DNA of 64,000 nucleotides. It comes from Micromonospora inyonensis. Its GTDB lineage: Bacteria; Actinomycetota; Actinomycetes; Mycobacteriales; Micromonosporaceae. The stretch spans positions 310,001 through 374,000 of the forward strand of contig NZ_FMHU01000002.1 in the NCBI RefSeq assembly GCF_900091415.1, in the 5' to 3' direction. The notes beneath the pieces were generated by a model. That model was not told the origin of the DNA and did no database searches. It saw only the letters and a list, made by a program, of their open reading frames with translations. Position numbers and translations under genes: made by a program. This document shows positions 44,705 through 53,591 of the stretch, piece after piece. How positions within the stretch are numbered: the first letter of the stretch is position 1; each line of letters begins with the position of its first letter.

Positions 44705-45750
44705 ACCAACGGACCGAAGTCCCCGGGCACGAGGCATCACGCGTGTCGAAGACGGCTGAAATCCCATCTAGGCAGGTGTCGGGGTCCAAGGCAGCGGTGG
44801 TCGACTTCCTGTCCAAGTACGCACTCGTCGCCAGCTTGGTGGGCCTGACGCTCTACTTCGCTATCTCTCCGCAAACGTCCGAGACGTTCTCAAGCTGGAC
44901 GAATGTTCAGACGATCGTGGCCAGCGAATCCGTTGTCGGCATCGTCGCGCTGGCCGCATTGGTCCCCTTGGTGGCGTTGCGCTTCGATCTGTCCTTGGGG
45001 GCAAATGTCACAGTCTCGGCGATCGCGACTGCTCACGCCGTCGCTTATTGGGAGGTTCCAACGGCCGTTGGCGTCATCATCGGGATCAGCACTGGGGCAT
45101 TAATCGGTCTCGTGAACGGTTTGCTGGTGTCGCTCTTCCAAGCCAACTCGCTGGTGATCACGCTGGGCACAGCGACGCTTCTCAGCGGGTTGAGCGCACT
45201 ATTCTCGGGGTACGACATCATCCTCGGCGTGTCCGACTCCATGACGGACTTCGGGGCGACGTCCTTCCTGGGCTTTCCGAAACCAGCATGGTTGCTGCTG
45301 ATCTGCGTCCTGGCGGTGACGGTGCTGCTGCGGTACACCGTCGCTGGTAGGCACCTTTCCCTCATCGGCTCGAACGAGAAGGCGGCCAAGCTGGTCGGCG
45401 TTCCGGTCTCGCGGATGGTGGCGTTCAGTTTCGTGATCGCTGGTGCTCTCGCCGGGGTTGCCGCGGTGCTATTGGTCTGCCGTACCGGTTCGGCTTCGAC
45501 CGGGAGCGGCGAAGGATTCATGCTGCCGGCGTTGGCAGCAGTGTTCCTGGGGTCGACCACGATCAAGCCGGGGAGGTTCACCGTCGCCGGAGCGATCGTC
45601 GGCGTCTTCTTCGTTGCGGTTGCCGTCAACGGCTTGACACTCTCCGGCGTCGACGACTGGGTCGAGCCGACCTTCACCGGCGCCGTGGTCGTGGTGGCTG
45701 TAGCACTCTCGGCGGTTCTGATGGCCCGGAGTCGTGGTGAACGGCTGTGA
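44701..45750 (+). CDS. Ribose-type ABC transporter permease (RbsC-like)
   Basis: 349 residues, eight to ten membrane helices after a polar N-terminus of about 35 residues. The BPD_transp_2 marks are ALVPLVALRFDLSLGANV, GLVNGLLVSLFQANSLVITLGTATL, the coupling region GSNEKAAKLVGVPVSRM and the end AVFLGSTTIKPGRFTVAGAIVG. Only one permease gene is present, so it would act as a homodimer. It is the last gene of the island's first operon; transposase debris follows at once. Confidence 0.9.
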   Translation: MNQRTEVPGHEASRVSKTAEIPSRQVSGSKAAVVDFLSKYALVASLVGLTLYFAISPQTSETFSSWTNVQTIVASESVVGIVALAALVPLVALRFDLSLGANVTVSAIATAHAVAYWEVPTAVGVIIGISTGALIGLVNGLLVSLFQANSLVITLGTATLLSGLSALFSGYDIILGVSDSMTDFGATSFLGFPKPAWLLLICVLAVTVLLRYTVAGRHLSLIGSNEKAAKLVGVPVSRMVAFSFVIAGALAGVAAVLLVCRTGSASTGSGEGFMLPALAAVFLGSTTIKPGRFTVAGAIVGVFFVAVAVNGLTLSGVDDWVEPTFTGAVVVVAVALSAVLMARSRGERL

Positions 45751-45796
45751 CGGATGTCAGGAAAGCGGTGATCTGCGGCGCTGCAGCCGCCATTGA

Positions 45797-46637
45797 TTAG
45801 TTGACCAGGGCGTATTCGCGGCCGGGTCGGGTGCGTTGGTGGAACCAGCGTGAGCGGGCTTGGTGACGGCGGCGCCAGGTCATCCAGTGGTCGGCGTGCT
45901 GGGGCGGTGTCGCCTGGTGCAGGAGTCCCGCCAGGAGCCGTCGGGTTTCGGGGACGGTCAGGGGGATCAGGCCGGGGTCTGGTGGCGGGGCCTGGTCGGG
46001 GGTGGCCGGTGGTGGTGCCTGGGTGTCGGTTCGGGCGCGCAGCCGGGCGGCGGCGACGGCGCAGATGGCCAGGACGGCCATGACCAGCACGGTGTGCCGG
46101 CGGATCGCGGTATAGAGGCGGGCCTGGCACTGGTCGAGGCCGAACTGGTCCTTGCCGAACTCGAAGTCTTCCTCGACCGGCCAGCGCAGCCCTGCGGCGC
46201 GGATCAGCCTGGTCACGGCCGCGGGTTGCCCCTCGGGCTGGTAGCAGTAGTGGAAGGCCAACTCGCCGGTGCGCAGGCGCCGACGTACCAGCAGGACATG
46301 CTCAGGCTCGCGGTGGCGATGCTCGCCCACGCGTACCACCGTTGTCCCTTGGACCCGGTGCGGCGGAGCGCACCTCCCACTGGCGGTGGTCCACCTGCTG
46401 CGCGGCTTGCCGGCAGGTCAACCGGACCCCGACGCCGAACACGATCATGAACGTGGAGGCCATCCGCAGCACGTACGCCTGCTGCTGTTCGAAGACCTCC
46501 CGCAACTGGGTGCAGCCGCCGTAGGTCTCGTCTGCGCAGATCACGTCGAAGCGGACCCCGTCGGCGTACGCGTCGGTGCAGATGTCGATCGCCAGTTGTC
46601 CTTTGGTGCGGAACTGCAGGTCATCCGGTAGCACCAT
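45797..46637 (-). pseudogene. IS701-family (DDE_5-type) transposase remnant, 5' part missing, frameshifted
   Basis: The middle part reads LPDDLQFRTKGQLAIDICTD and FDVICADETYGGCTQLREVF, with the catalytic Asp region of this DDE family; one frame later GELAFHYCYQPEGQPAAV and LRWPVEEDFEFGKDQFGLDQ carry the catalytic Glu, and the normal C-terminus runs to the stop at 45797. The first half of the protein is absent and one frameshift near 46330 breaks the rest. The upstream side is joined directly to an IS256-type fragment. Confidence 0.8.
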
Positions 46638-46639
46638 CG

Positions 46640-46910
46640 CCCGGGCAGTGGCTGGGTCGTCCGGAGAACCGCTTCCGCTGCCCGGTGGCCTCGTCGATCC
46701 GCTTGTCGTTGACCCGCGGCGCGTGATGACCGGTGCGGACCACCAGCCGATGGCCGTGCTCGTCGACCTCCTCGCGGAACGCCTCGACGTACGCGGCGAC
46801 CTCAGCCTCCCAACGCCGCGGCCAGCATCTGCCGCGCGCCGTCACGCACGATCTCGTCAAGCAACGACCCACCGGCCGGCTCGTGGGACGCCGCGGCGTC
46901 GTGGACTACT
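46640..46910 (-). pseudogene. IS256-family transposase N-terminal remnant
   Basis: EAEVAAYVEAFREEVDEHGH and RLVVRTGHHAPRVNDKRIDE match the N-terminal part of mutator/IS256 transposases, preceded in another frame by a LLDEIVRDGARQMLAA-type start. About fifteen residues usually found between the HAPR and RVNDKR blocks are deleted, and the catalytic core is missing. No terminal inverted repeat is seen. The debris separates the transporter operon from the lyase genes. Confidence 0.7.
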
Positions 46911-47026
46911 TTGAGGGTGCACCTTCCCCGAGCGGGCGCGCCAACGCCGACCCTGATCAGACGGTTACTGGGCTTCGATCTCGCTCGGGAGGTGCGCCCG
47001 CTTCATGTCACCTCGCCGAGAGCCAT

Positions 47027-48727
47027 CTACAGGTTCTGATCATCGCTCGTCTGGATCTGGAGCAGGGCACGCGTCCTTGGGGCGAAGAAGTCATTTCCTT
47101 GGTCGTCGATGACGAGGAAGGCGGGGAAGTTGTCGACCCGGATCTTCCACACGGCCTCCATGCCGAGGTGTTCGTAGTCGATGACTTCGACGCTCTTGAT
47201 GCAGTCCTGGGCCAGCCGCGCGGCGGGGCCTCCGACGGATCCGAGGTAGAAGCCCCCGTGTCGGCGGCAGGCGTTCGCCACCGTCTGAGACCGATTGCCC
47301 TTGGCGAGCATGACCAGCGATCCACCGGCCGCCTGGAACTCCTCCACGTAGGTGTCCATGCGCCCTGCCGTGGTGGGACCGAAGGATCCCGCGGCCATCC
47401 CGTTCGGTGTCTTGGCGGGGCCGGCGTAGTAGACGGGGTGGTCGCGCAGGTATCCCGGCAGCGGTTCGCCTGCCTTCAAGCGGGCGCTGATCTCGGCGTG
47501 CGCGAGGTCGCGCGCGACGACGAGCTCACCAGACAACGACAGTCTGGTTCCAACGCCCAGTCCCGACAGCTTGGCTCGGATCTGGGTCATAGGCGCTGAG
47601 ATATCCACCGCCACGACCTCCCCGACGAGGTGGGCATCGGTCACCTCGGGCAGGAACCGAGAGGGGTCCTCCTCAAGCTTCTCCAGGAATACGCCCTCGG
47701 CCGTGATGCGACCAAGGATCTGCCGATCTGCCGAGCATGAGACCGCGATTGCCACGGGGCAGGAGCCTCCGTGTCGCGGGAGCCGAACTACTCGCACGTC
47801 GTGACAGAAGTACTTGCCGCCGAATTGTGCGCCAATGCCGAGTTGGCGAGTGGTAGAGAGGATCTGTTCTTCCAGCTGGAGGTCGCGGAAGCCGTGGCCC
47901 GAGGGTGAGCCCGAGGTGGGCAATGTGTCCAGGTACCGGGCAGAGGCCAGCTTCGCGGTCTTGAGCGCGTACTCGGCGGAGGTGCCGCCGATGACGACTG
48001 CCAGATGGTACGGAGGGCAGGCTGCGGTTCCGAGAGCACTGATCCGCTCGGTGAGGAAGGAGAGAAGTCTCTGCTCGTCCAGGAGGGCTCGGGTCTCCTG
48101 GAACAGGAAGCTCTTGTTCGCGCTGCCGCCGCCCTTGGCCATGAACAGGAACTCGTAGGTGTCGTGGCCCTCGGCCAGGATCTCGATCTGTGCAGGCAGG
48201 TTGGTGCCCGTGTTGACTTCGCGGTAAGTGCTCAGCGGTGCGAGCTGTGAGTAGCGAAGGTTGAGCGTCTTGTAGGCGTGGTGGATGCCCCGGCTGAGAT
48301 GGCGCGCGTCCCGTCCGTCGGTGAGCACACGGGACCCCCGCTGGCCGAACACGATCGCAGTGCCGGTGTCCTGGCACATCGGCAGGATGCCCTGGGCCGA
48401 GATCGCGGCGTTGCGAAGAAGCTCGGTGGCGACGTACTTGTCGTTCGCGCTGGCCTCAGGATCGTCGAGGATACTCCGCAACTGCTCCAGGTGCGAGGTC
48501 CGCAGCTGATGGGATACGCGGGTGAACGCGACGTCGGCGAGCCGGGTGAGGGTGAGGTCCGACACCTTCAGGAGTGTGTCCCCATAGAGATCGACCACCT
48601 CCGGTGGCGGTGCGTCGATGGCGACGAACTCCACCGTATCCGTGCCTCTGGGCAGGATCGGCGTGTAGTCGAAGTCCGGGTCGTCGTAATCGGGCCCCGT
48701 GGCGAGTGGTCCAGGTTCAGTCGCCAT
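47027..48727 (-). CDS. Class I fumarase family hydratase (fumarate/mesaconate hydratase)
   Basis: 566 residues, the one-chain FumA/FumB type with alpha and beta parts joined. The three [4Fe-4S] cysteines are in [33 protein letters not shown] and [12 protein letters not shown]; the beta part has [21 protein letters not shown] and [20 protein letters not shown]. The family includes fumarases, tartrate dehydratases and class I mesaconases. ATG 48727 lies within the end of the lyase gene (11-base overlap), so they are co-translated. Beside a CitE-type lyase and a CaiB CoA-transferase, mesaconate to citramalate is the most coherent reaction; fumarate to malate is the alternative. Confidence 0.9.
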   Translation of the reverse strand: MATEPGPLATGPDYDDPDFDYTPILPRGTDTVEFVAIDAPPPEVVDLYGDTLLKVSDLTLTRLADVAFTRVSHQLRTSHLEQLRSILDDPEASANDKYVATELLRNAAISAQGILPMCQDTGTAIVFGQRGSRVLTDGRDARHLSRGIHHAYKTLNLRYSQLAPLSTYREVNTGTNLPAQIEILAEGHDTYEFLFMAKGGGSANKSFLFQETRALLDEQRLLSFLTERISALGTAACPPYHLAVVIGGTSAEYALKTAKLASARYLDTLPTSGSPSGHGFRDLQLEEQILSTTRQLGIGAQFGGKYFCHDVRVVRLPRHGGSCPVAIAVSCSADRQILGRITAEGVFLEKLEEDPSRFLPEVTDAHLVGEVVAVDISAPMTQIRAKLSGLGVGTRLSLSGELVVARDLAHAEISARLKAGEPLPGYLRDHPVYYAGPAKTPNGMAAGSFGPTTAGRMDTYVEEFQAAGGSLVMLAKGNRSQTVANACRRHGGFYLGSVGGPAARLAQDCIKSVEVIDYEHLGMEAVWKIRVDNFPAFLVIDDQGNDFFAPRTRALLQIQTSDDQNL

Positions 48728-49538
48728 CGGGCGTCCTGTCGTTCTTGCGGTGCCGGTCCAGGATCGACTGGGCGCGGATGACGACCGGCGCATCCACCAT
48801 CTGCCCGGCCACTGCTGCCACGCCCGGTGAGGCGTCCAGCACCGCGACGGCCCAGGCGACCTCCTCCTCGGTGGGAAGGAAGGCGACCTGAGTGGGCGCG
48901 ACCTGGCTGGGATGGACGCAGAGTTTGCCACCGAATCCTAGCTCGCGTGCATGCGTGAGGTCTGCATCGAGCGCCTCGCTCTCGGTCAGTCGCGTGGTGA
49001 CGCCGTCGATCGGCGCGGGCAGCCCGGCGGCCGCGCTGGCGTAGACCAGCTGGGAGCGAGCGAGCTGTAGGGCGGGTTGTGACGCCGGATCCACTCCGAT
49101 GTTGGCGGCGAAGTCGACGTTGCCGAAGACCAGGCCGGCAACTCCGGTGGCCGCGATCTCGTGGGCAGCCGCGAGCCCGAGCGGAGTCTCGATCAGGGCC
49201 AAGGTGGGGGAGTCGCACGAGCTCACGAAGCGGCTGACATCGCCCGCGTCCTCACACTTCGGTAGCAGGACGAAGCTGGCACGCCCGGAGACCATGCGTA
49301 GGTCCGGTTCATGCCAGGAGGTGCCGACGCCATTGACTCTGACGATGGCTTCGCGCCCGCTAGCCAGCCAAGCTGCGGTGGACTGGCGTGCGCCATGCTT
49401 CGAGGCCGCGGCCACTGCGTCCTCGAGGTCGACGATCACGTGGTCGGCGCCGGTGGCGGACGCCTTCGTGAAGCGGTCAGGTCGATCACCCGGTACGAAG
49501 AGGAGAGCTCCGCTCGGCGCGGACGGATCGGTTGTCAA
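48717..49538 (-). CDS. HpcH/CitE-family lyase (malyl-/citramalyl-CoA lyase-like)
   Basis: 273 residues, TIM barrel. Seen are [22 protein letters not shown] (metal Asp/Glu), the substrate Arg in [21 protein letters not shown] (metal Glu), [12 protein letters not shown] (Asp) and [13 protein letters not shown]. These are the CitE/CitE-like residues for Mg2+ and acyl-CoA. Members split malyl-CoA or citramalyl-CoA into acetyl-CoA plus glyoxylate or pyruvate. The start is a TTG at 49538 behind AAGGTGG. First gene of a leftward operon with the fumarase-type hydratase, and divergent from the CoA-transferase. Confidence 0.85.
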   Translation of the reverse strand: MTTDPSAPSGALLFVPGDRPDRFTKASATGADHVIVDLEDAVAAASKHGARQSTAAWLASGREAIVRVNGVGTSWHEPDLRMVSGRASFVLLPKCEDAGDVSRFVSSCDSPTLALIETPLGLAAAHEIAATGVAGLVFGNVDFAANIGVDPASQPALQLARSQLVYASAAAGLPAPIDGVTTRLTESEALDADLTHARELGFGGKLCVHPSQVAPTQVAFLPTEEEVAWAVAVLDASPGVAAVAGQMVDAPVVIRAQSILDRHRKNDRTPDGD

Positions 49539-49615
49539 AGAGGGCCACCTTCGGATTAGGCATCATTCCACGAAGTATGCATGACCTGTTGCTGTCGCAC
49601 ATAGTGTCGGCTAGC

Positions 49616-49629
49616 GTGGTGGCCACTAC
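49616..49629. promoter_or_regulatory. Near-palindrome in the divergent lyase / CoA-transferase promoter
   Basis: GTGGTGGCCACTAC is symmetrical at all but one base pair and lies between the divergent lyase and SDR-remnant/CoA-transferase starts, with the TNGT...ACNA look of GntR/FadR operators. The GntR gene at 51133 is a candidate binder. Confidence 0.45.
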
Positions 49630-49650
49630 AAGGGTCGAAGGAGCATCGAG

Positions 49651-49880
49651 ATGGTTGACCTGCAGGGCTGGGTCGCGATCGTGACCGGCGGTGCGAGCGG
49701 CCTCGGGCAAGCCCCGCGGAGCGGTTGGCCGAGTTCGGGGCCGGTGTCGTGATCGCGGACCCGGACCTCGAGGGCGCCCAGCGGGGGGTCAAGCCGATCG
49801 AAGCTGCCGGCCGTGAGAAGGGGTGCGAACGCCTGGCTGGCTACAGTCAGACCAAGGCCATCGCGGTGGGGACGCGATGA
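49651..49880 (+). pseudogene. Short-chain dehydrogenase remnant with internal deletions
   Basis: ATG 49651 behind AAGGAG reads VDLQGWVAIVTGGASGLGQA, the SDR start with the NAD(P) motif TGGASGLG. After a frame change, AERLAEFGAGVVIADPDLEG continues the Rossmann fold and then jumps to AGYSQTKAIAVG, the catalytic YxxxK helix, with about 100 residues missing. It ends in ATGA with the CoA-transferase start, so its ribosome site and reading may still support translation of the next gene. A full SDR in this operon would have oxidised a hydroxyacyl intermediate. Confidence 0.75.
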
Positions 49881-51061
49881 CCGGGCTGCCACTGGCCGGC
49901 GTCACCGTTGTCTCGTGTGAGCAGGCGGTGGCTGCGCCGTTCGCCACTCGTCAGCTGGCGGACCTCGGGGCACGTGTCATCAAGGTCGAGCGTCCCGGCA
50001 GCGGAGACTTCGCCCGAGGCTACGACGAGACGGTCCTTGGCATGTCCAGCCACTTCGTCTGGCTCAACCGCTCGAAGGAGAGCATCGCCCTCGACCTCAA
50101 GCAGCCGCCAGCACTGGAGGTCATGCACCGGCTCATCGACCGCGCCGACGTGTTCGTCCAGAACCTCGCGCCTGGTGCTGCCGAGCGGCTGGGCCTGGGA
50201 GCCGACGCGCTTCGGGCGCGCGATCCGCGGCTCATCACCTGCTCGATCACGGGCTACGGCACCAGCGGGCCCTACCGCCATGCGAAGGCCTACGACCTGC
50301 TGATCCAGTCGGAGACCGGACTGGTCTCAGTCACCGGAAGCGACGATGCACCCGCCAAGAGCGGTATCCCAGCGGCCGACATCGGCGCCGGCATGTACGG
50401 GTTCGCAGGCATCCTGTCCGCCCTCTATGACCGGGAACGCACAGGCGAGGGCACCAAGCTGGACATCAGCCTCTTCGACTCACTCATCGAGTGGATGGGC
50501 TACCCGCTGTACTACACGCGATACGGCGGAGAGGCACCCAACCGCACCGGCACCAGCCACGCGGCCATCGCTCCGTACGGCACCTACGCCTGCGCCGATG
50601 GCCAGCAGTATGTGCTGTCCATCCAGAACGAGCGAGAGTGGAAGGCGTTCTGTGACGTCGTGCTCGACATGCCCGAACTGGCAGAAGACTCACGCTTTGA
50701 TACCGGCAGCCGCCGAGTGAGCAATCGCGTCGAGCTTGACACCCTCATCAACCAGCAGCTGTCTCGGATCACCGGGGCCACCTTCGCTGAGCGACTCAAC
50801 AGTGCACGCATCGCCAATGCGCGACAGCGCGAGGTCGCCGACGTCATCGACCATCCCCAGCTCACCGCGCGCGATCGGTGGCGCGAAATCGGAACGCCTG
50901 CCGGCCCCATCCAGGCGACGCTGCCCGCGATCACCGTCGAGGGCCGCGAACCGCGAATGGGACCTGTCCCCAGCCTCGGCCAACACACCCACGACCTGCT
51001 CGAAGAACTGGGGTACAACGCCGTGGGCATCCGTGCTCTCGAGAGGGATGGGGCGTTCTGA
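49877..51061 (+). CDS. CaiB/BaiF (class III) CoA-transferase
   Basis: 394 residues. Family blocks are LPLAGVTVVSCEQAVAAPFA, RQLADLGARVIKVERPGSGD, WLNRSKESIALDLK and DVFVQNLAPGAAERLGLG. The catalytic Asp is in KAYDLLIQSETGLVSVTG. The length matches formyl-CoA and succinyl-CoA:dicarboxylate transferases. It moves CoA between carboxylic acids; with the neighbouring lyase, activation of citramalate or malate is the simplest proposal. ATG 49877 overlaps the SDR remnant by four bases. The GntR gene follows after 71 bases. Confidence 0.9.
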   Translation: MTGLPLAGVTVVSCEQAVAAPFATRQLADLGARVIKVERPGSGDFARGYDETVLGMSSHFVWLNRSKESIALDLKQPPALEVMHRLIDRADVFVQNLAPGAAERLGLGADALRARDPRLITCSITGYGTSGPYRHAKAYDLLIQSETGLVSVTGSDDAPAKSGIPAADIGAGMYGFAGILSALYDRERTGEGTKLDISLFDSLIEWMGYPLYYTRYGGEAPNRTGTSHAAIAPYGTYACADGQQYVLSIQNEREWKAFCDVVLDMPELAEDSRFDTGSRRVSNRVELDTLINQQLSRITGATFAERLNSARIANARQREVADVIDHPQLTARDRWREIGTPAGPIQATLPAITVEGREPRMGPVPSLGQHTHDLLEELGYNAVGIRALERDGAF

Positions 51062-51132
51062 ACAATCACCAGAGCATCGCCGGGTATGATCCGCCCGAAT
51101 GGTGCCACATCAAGACGGGCGAAGCGATAACC

Positions 51133-51807
51133 GTGGTAAACAGTGCGACCAAGCGGGACGCGATTGTCGATGGGCTGCGACGGCTCATCGTCTCGGGCGA
51201 GCTCGAACGCGAGAGTCGCCTGCCGCAGGACGAGCTCGCCAAGAGGTTCAACAGCAGCATTACCCCGGTGCGCGAGGCGCTGCGCGTCCTGGAGGCAGAA
51301 GGTCTCGTCGTATCAGCGCCGCATCGTGGGACCCGGGTTGCAGGGATCGACCTTGACCGGGTGAAGGCGACCTATATCGTGCGTCGTCTGACTGAGAGTT
51401 ATGCCATGCGTCGTGCCGCCACCCGGTTCAGCCTCCGCGATATCAAACGGGCACAGGAACTACTTCTCAAGATCGAGGATGCGGCTGTCGCCGGCAACGA
51501 GCTTTGCGTCCGACAGGCGAATCGCGACTTTCACTTCTACTTTTACGATCGTTGCGGAATCCCTGGGCTGTCGGACCACCTCGCCTCGCTATGGGCGTCA
51601 TTCCCGTGGGATCTCGTGATCGGCGCACCCGACCGTGCTGAAGCCTCCAGGAAGGAGCATCACACCATACTCGAGGCGGTGCGCGCTGGCGATCCAGACA
51701 GGGCTGCCGCAGCCATCGAGACGCACATCGCTCACGGGTTCCTCCCGATCGCTCGCCGCATCAGCGGCGAGGATGTGTTGGATCCGTTCGATCCGGACAC
51801 CGATTGA
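51133..51807 (+). CDS. GntR-family regulator, FadR/FCD type
   Basis: 224 residues from GTG 51133 (VVNSATKRDA). An N-terminal winged helix is seen in DGLRRLIVSGELERESRLPQ followed by AKRFNSSITPVREALRVLEAEG, then an all-helical FCD ligand domain with the metal/carboxylate-binding His residues in RDFHFYFYDRCG, KEHHTILEAVRAGD and ETHIAHGF. FCD regulators usually sense carboxylic acids and repress catabolic operons, fitting the CoA-transferase/lyase genes beside it. The ribosome site is weak, so the start is uncertain by some residues. Confidence 0.88.
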   Translation: MVNSATKRDAIVDGLRRLIVSGELERESRLPQDELAKRFNSSITPVREALRVLEAEGLVVSAPHRGTRVAGIDLDRVKATYIVRRLTESYAMRRAATRFSLRDIKRAQELLLKIEDAAVAGNELCVRQANRDFHFYFYDRCGIPGLSDHLASLWASFPWDLVIGAPDRAEASRKEHHTILEAVRAGDPDRAAAAIETHIAHGFLPIARRISGEDVLDPFDPDTD

Positions 51808-53048
51808 AGGCGACTGCAGGAGTGGCGGAGACGACAGATCGGTGGGGCTTCTATCGGGAGTGGATAGAGGCTCAGGGCGAATCTGTCTTCGAACGTCTGG
51901 CCAGTCTGCTTACGGAACGCGTTCCGAGGATGGTGCCCGATGACGTCGATCGGGCTCTACTGAGGGCATCTGTCATGTCACACCTGCCGGCGTTCCGGAG
52001 CTTTGGTTTGGTGGCTCGCCCTCGGAGGTGGACGATACCGAAGCCGGCTCGCGCGCTCGTCATCGCTCAGGCGGACAGCGGCGCACCGCTGGAGTCGCTG
52101 CTGATGGCATACGAGATCGGCAAGGTCGAGATCTGGAAGGCGTTCCTGGAAGCCGTGCGGGCGAAGTCCCACGAGGCGCTGTCCGCGGACCTCCGGCTGG
52201 CGTTGCTCGAGGTCGTCATGAGTTGGACCTCCGACTACCTCCAGGACATCACCGCGCAGGTCGTCGAGATCTACTCCACGAGAACGGCTCATCTGAGCAA
52301 CCGCGAGGGTGCCCAAGTCCGGGAAACGCTGGACAATTTCATCGCTGGAGACATAGACGTCGCACACGCTGAGGAACTCCTCGGATACTCGATCGCCAGC
52401 AGTGCCCACGTCGCCTTTGTCGTCGCTACCGCGCCGGACCTTCCGGCCGGTCGATTGGACGCTGCGGTCTCCCATGTCGCGAGCATGCTGGGCGGTCCAT
52501 TCCTGGCGATGGCCCTGAATGCCCGGTCGGCGTTGGTGTGGGTCACGGTGCGCGAAGGTTCCTGGACAGCATTCGGGTCACGCCTGCCGTCGCGTCCACC
52601 CGAGGGGGCCATGGTCGCACTCAGCAGTGAGCAGTATGGCGCCGTCGGGTTCCGACGTGTTCGGGAGGAGGCACTCAGTGCCGCGCCTCTGCTGGAGGCC
52701 AATCCATCCGCATCGCCGCTGTGCTTCCCTGATGTCGAGGCCGAGACGCTGGCGCTTCAGGACCACCAGGCAGCGCGACGGTTGGTTCATCGGCAACTCG
52801 GCGCTCTACTCCACCAGTGGCCGGCCGGTCTCGACCTGATCCAGACAGTTCAGGTCTTCTTGGAAACCGGAGCCAGCCCGACGCGGACCGCCCGCCAGCT
52901 CCACTTGCATCCAAACACGGTGACGCAACGGCTCAAGAAGTTCGAGAAGGTCCGCGGTCGGCCGACCGAAGTCGGAGACCTTCCGCTCTGGCTCGCGCTG
53001 AGGCTTGCGCCTATGGTTCGCCTCGACCACGCGGCTGACGACTTCTGA
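51804..53048 (+). CDS. PucR/CdaR-family transcriptional regulator
   Basis: 414 residues. The C-terminal PucR helix-turn-helix is clear: VQVFLETGASPTRTARQLHL then HPNTVTQRLKKFEKV. Before it lies a GGDEF-like linker domain, and the N-terminal half is a helical sensor (about 1-150). TTG 51804 overlaps the GntR stop by four bases; a GTG at 51822 is an alternative. Such regulators activate catabolic genes in response to small acids or purines. Two regulators in tandem at the end of the operon suggest dual control of the island's catabolic genes. Confidence 0.85.
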   Translation: MKATAGVAETTDRWGFYREWIEAQGESVFERLASLLTERVPRMVPDDVDRALLRASVMSHLPAFRSFGLVARPRRWTIPKPARALVIAQADSGAPLESLLMAYEIGKVEIWKAFLEAVRAKSHEALSADLRLALLEVVMSWTSDYLQDITAQVVEIYSTRTAHLSNREGAQVRETLDNFIAGDIDVAHAEELLGYSIASSAHVAFVVATAPDLPAGRLDAAVSHVASMLGGPFLAMALNARSALVWVTVREGSWTAFGSRLPSRPPEGAMVALSSEQYGAVGFRRVREEALSAAPLLEANPSASPLCFPDVEAETLALQDHQAARRLVHRQLGALLHQWPAGLDLIQTVQVFLETGASPTRTARQLHLHPNTVTQRLKKFEKVRGRPTEVGDLPLWLALRLAPMVRLDHAADDF

Positions 53049-53072
53049 CCGGCGAGCGGGGCATTCTTCTGC

Positions 53073-53338
53073 CTACCCGTCCTCCGCCAGCGCCTTCGAG
53101 GTCGGCCGAGCGGGCCAGCTCGACGTAGTGCCGAAGAGGTCGGCCGGATCGCATACGCCGAGGTGTGGAGCGAGTTGCTGGGCCGCCTGCAAAGTAAGAC
53201 CGCGCCGGCCGTTCTCGATGAACTTCACGTGGTCGGACTGAGCGCGGCCAGCCCGGCGAGGCGTTCGCGGGAGAGGCCGGCGGCTCGGCGAAGCCGCTCG
53301 ACACGTTGTCCTGGTGTCGGTTGCTCCTGACGGACCAT
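53073..53338 (-). pseudogene. XRE-family helix-turn-helix regulator, one-base deletion
   Basis: ATG 53338 reads TPGQRVERLRRAAGLSRERL and AGLAALSPT, the first helices of an XRE/Cro domain, and then meets a stop. One frame over, VKFIENGRRGLTLQAAQQLA and PHLGVCDPADLFG continue exactly as expected for the domain's end, finishing at 53073. Restoring one base (ACCTACGTG for ACCACGTG) gives an uninterrupted protein of about 88 residues. It marks the right edge of the low-GC island. Confidence 0.7.
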
Positions 53339-53591
53339 GGAGTCACCTCAGCCGAATCGGGTACATCGTGTACCCGTGGCGGTACTCCTCGTCTGGCTTG
53401 ATCGGGATGACCGCGCTCTGCGGAGAGAACGTCGACAGCGGACCCCGCTATACCGTGAGCTGTATGAATCTCCGGTACACCCGCAGCGGTTCGACCAGAG
53501 CGATGGGCAGGCACCTCCGGCACCAGCGCCCGGCCGTCGGGCCTTCTCGATCGGCGGCGGCTCGTCGATGTCGCCGGAACCGCCGGGACGG

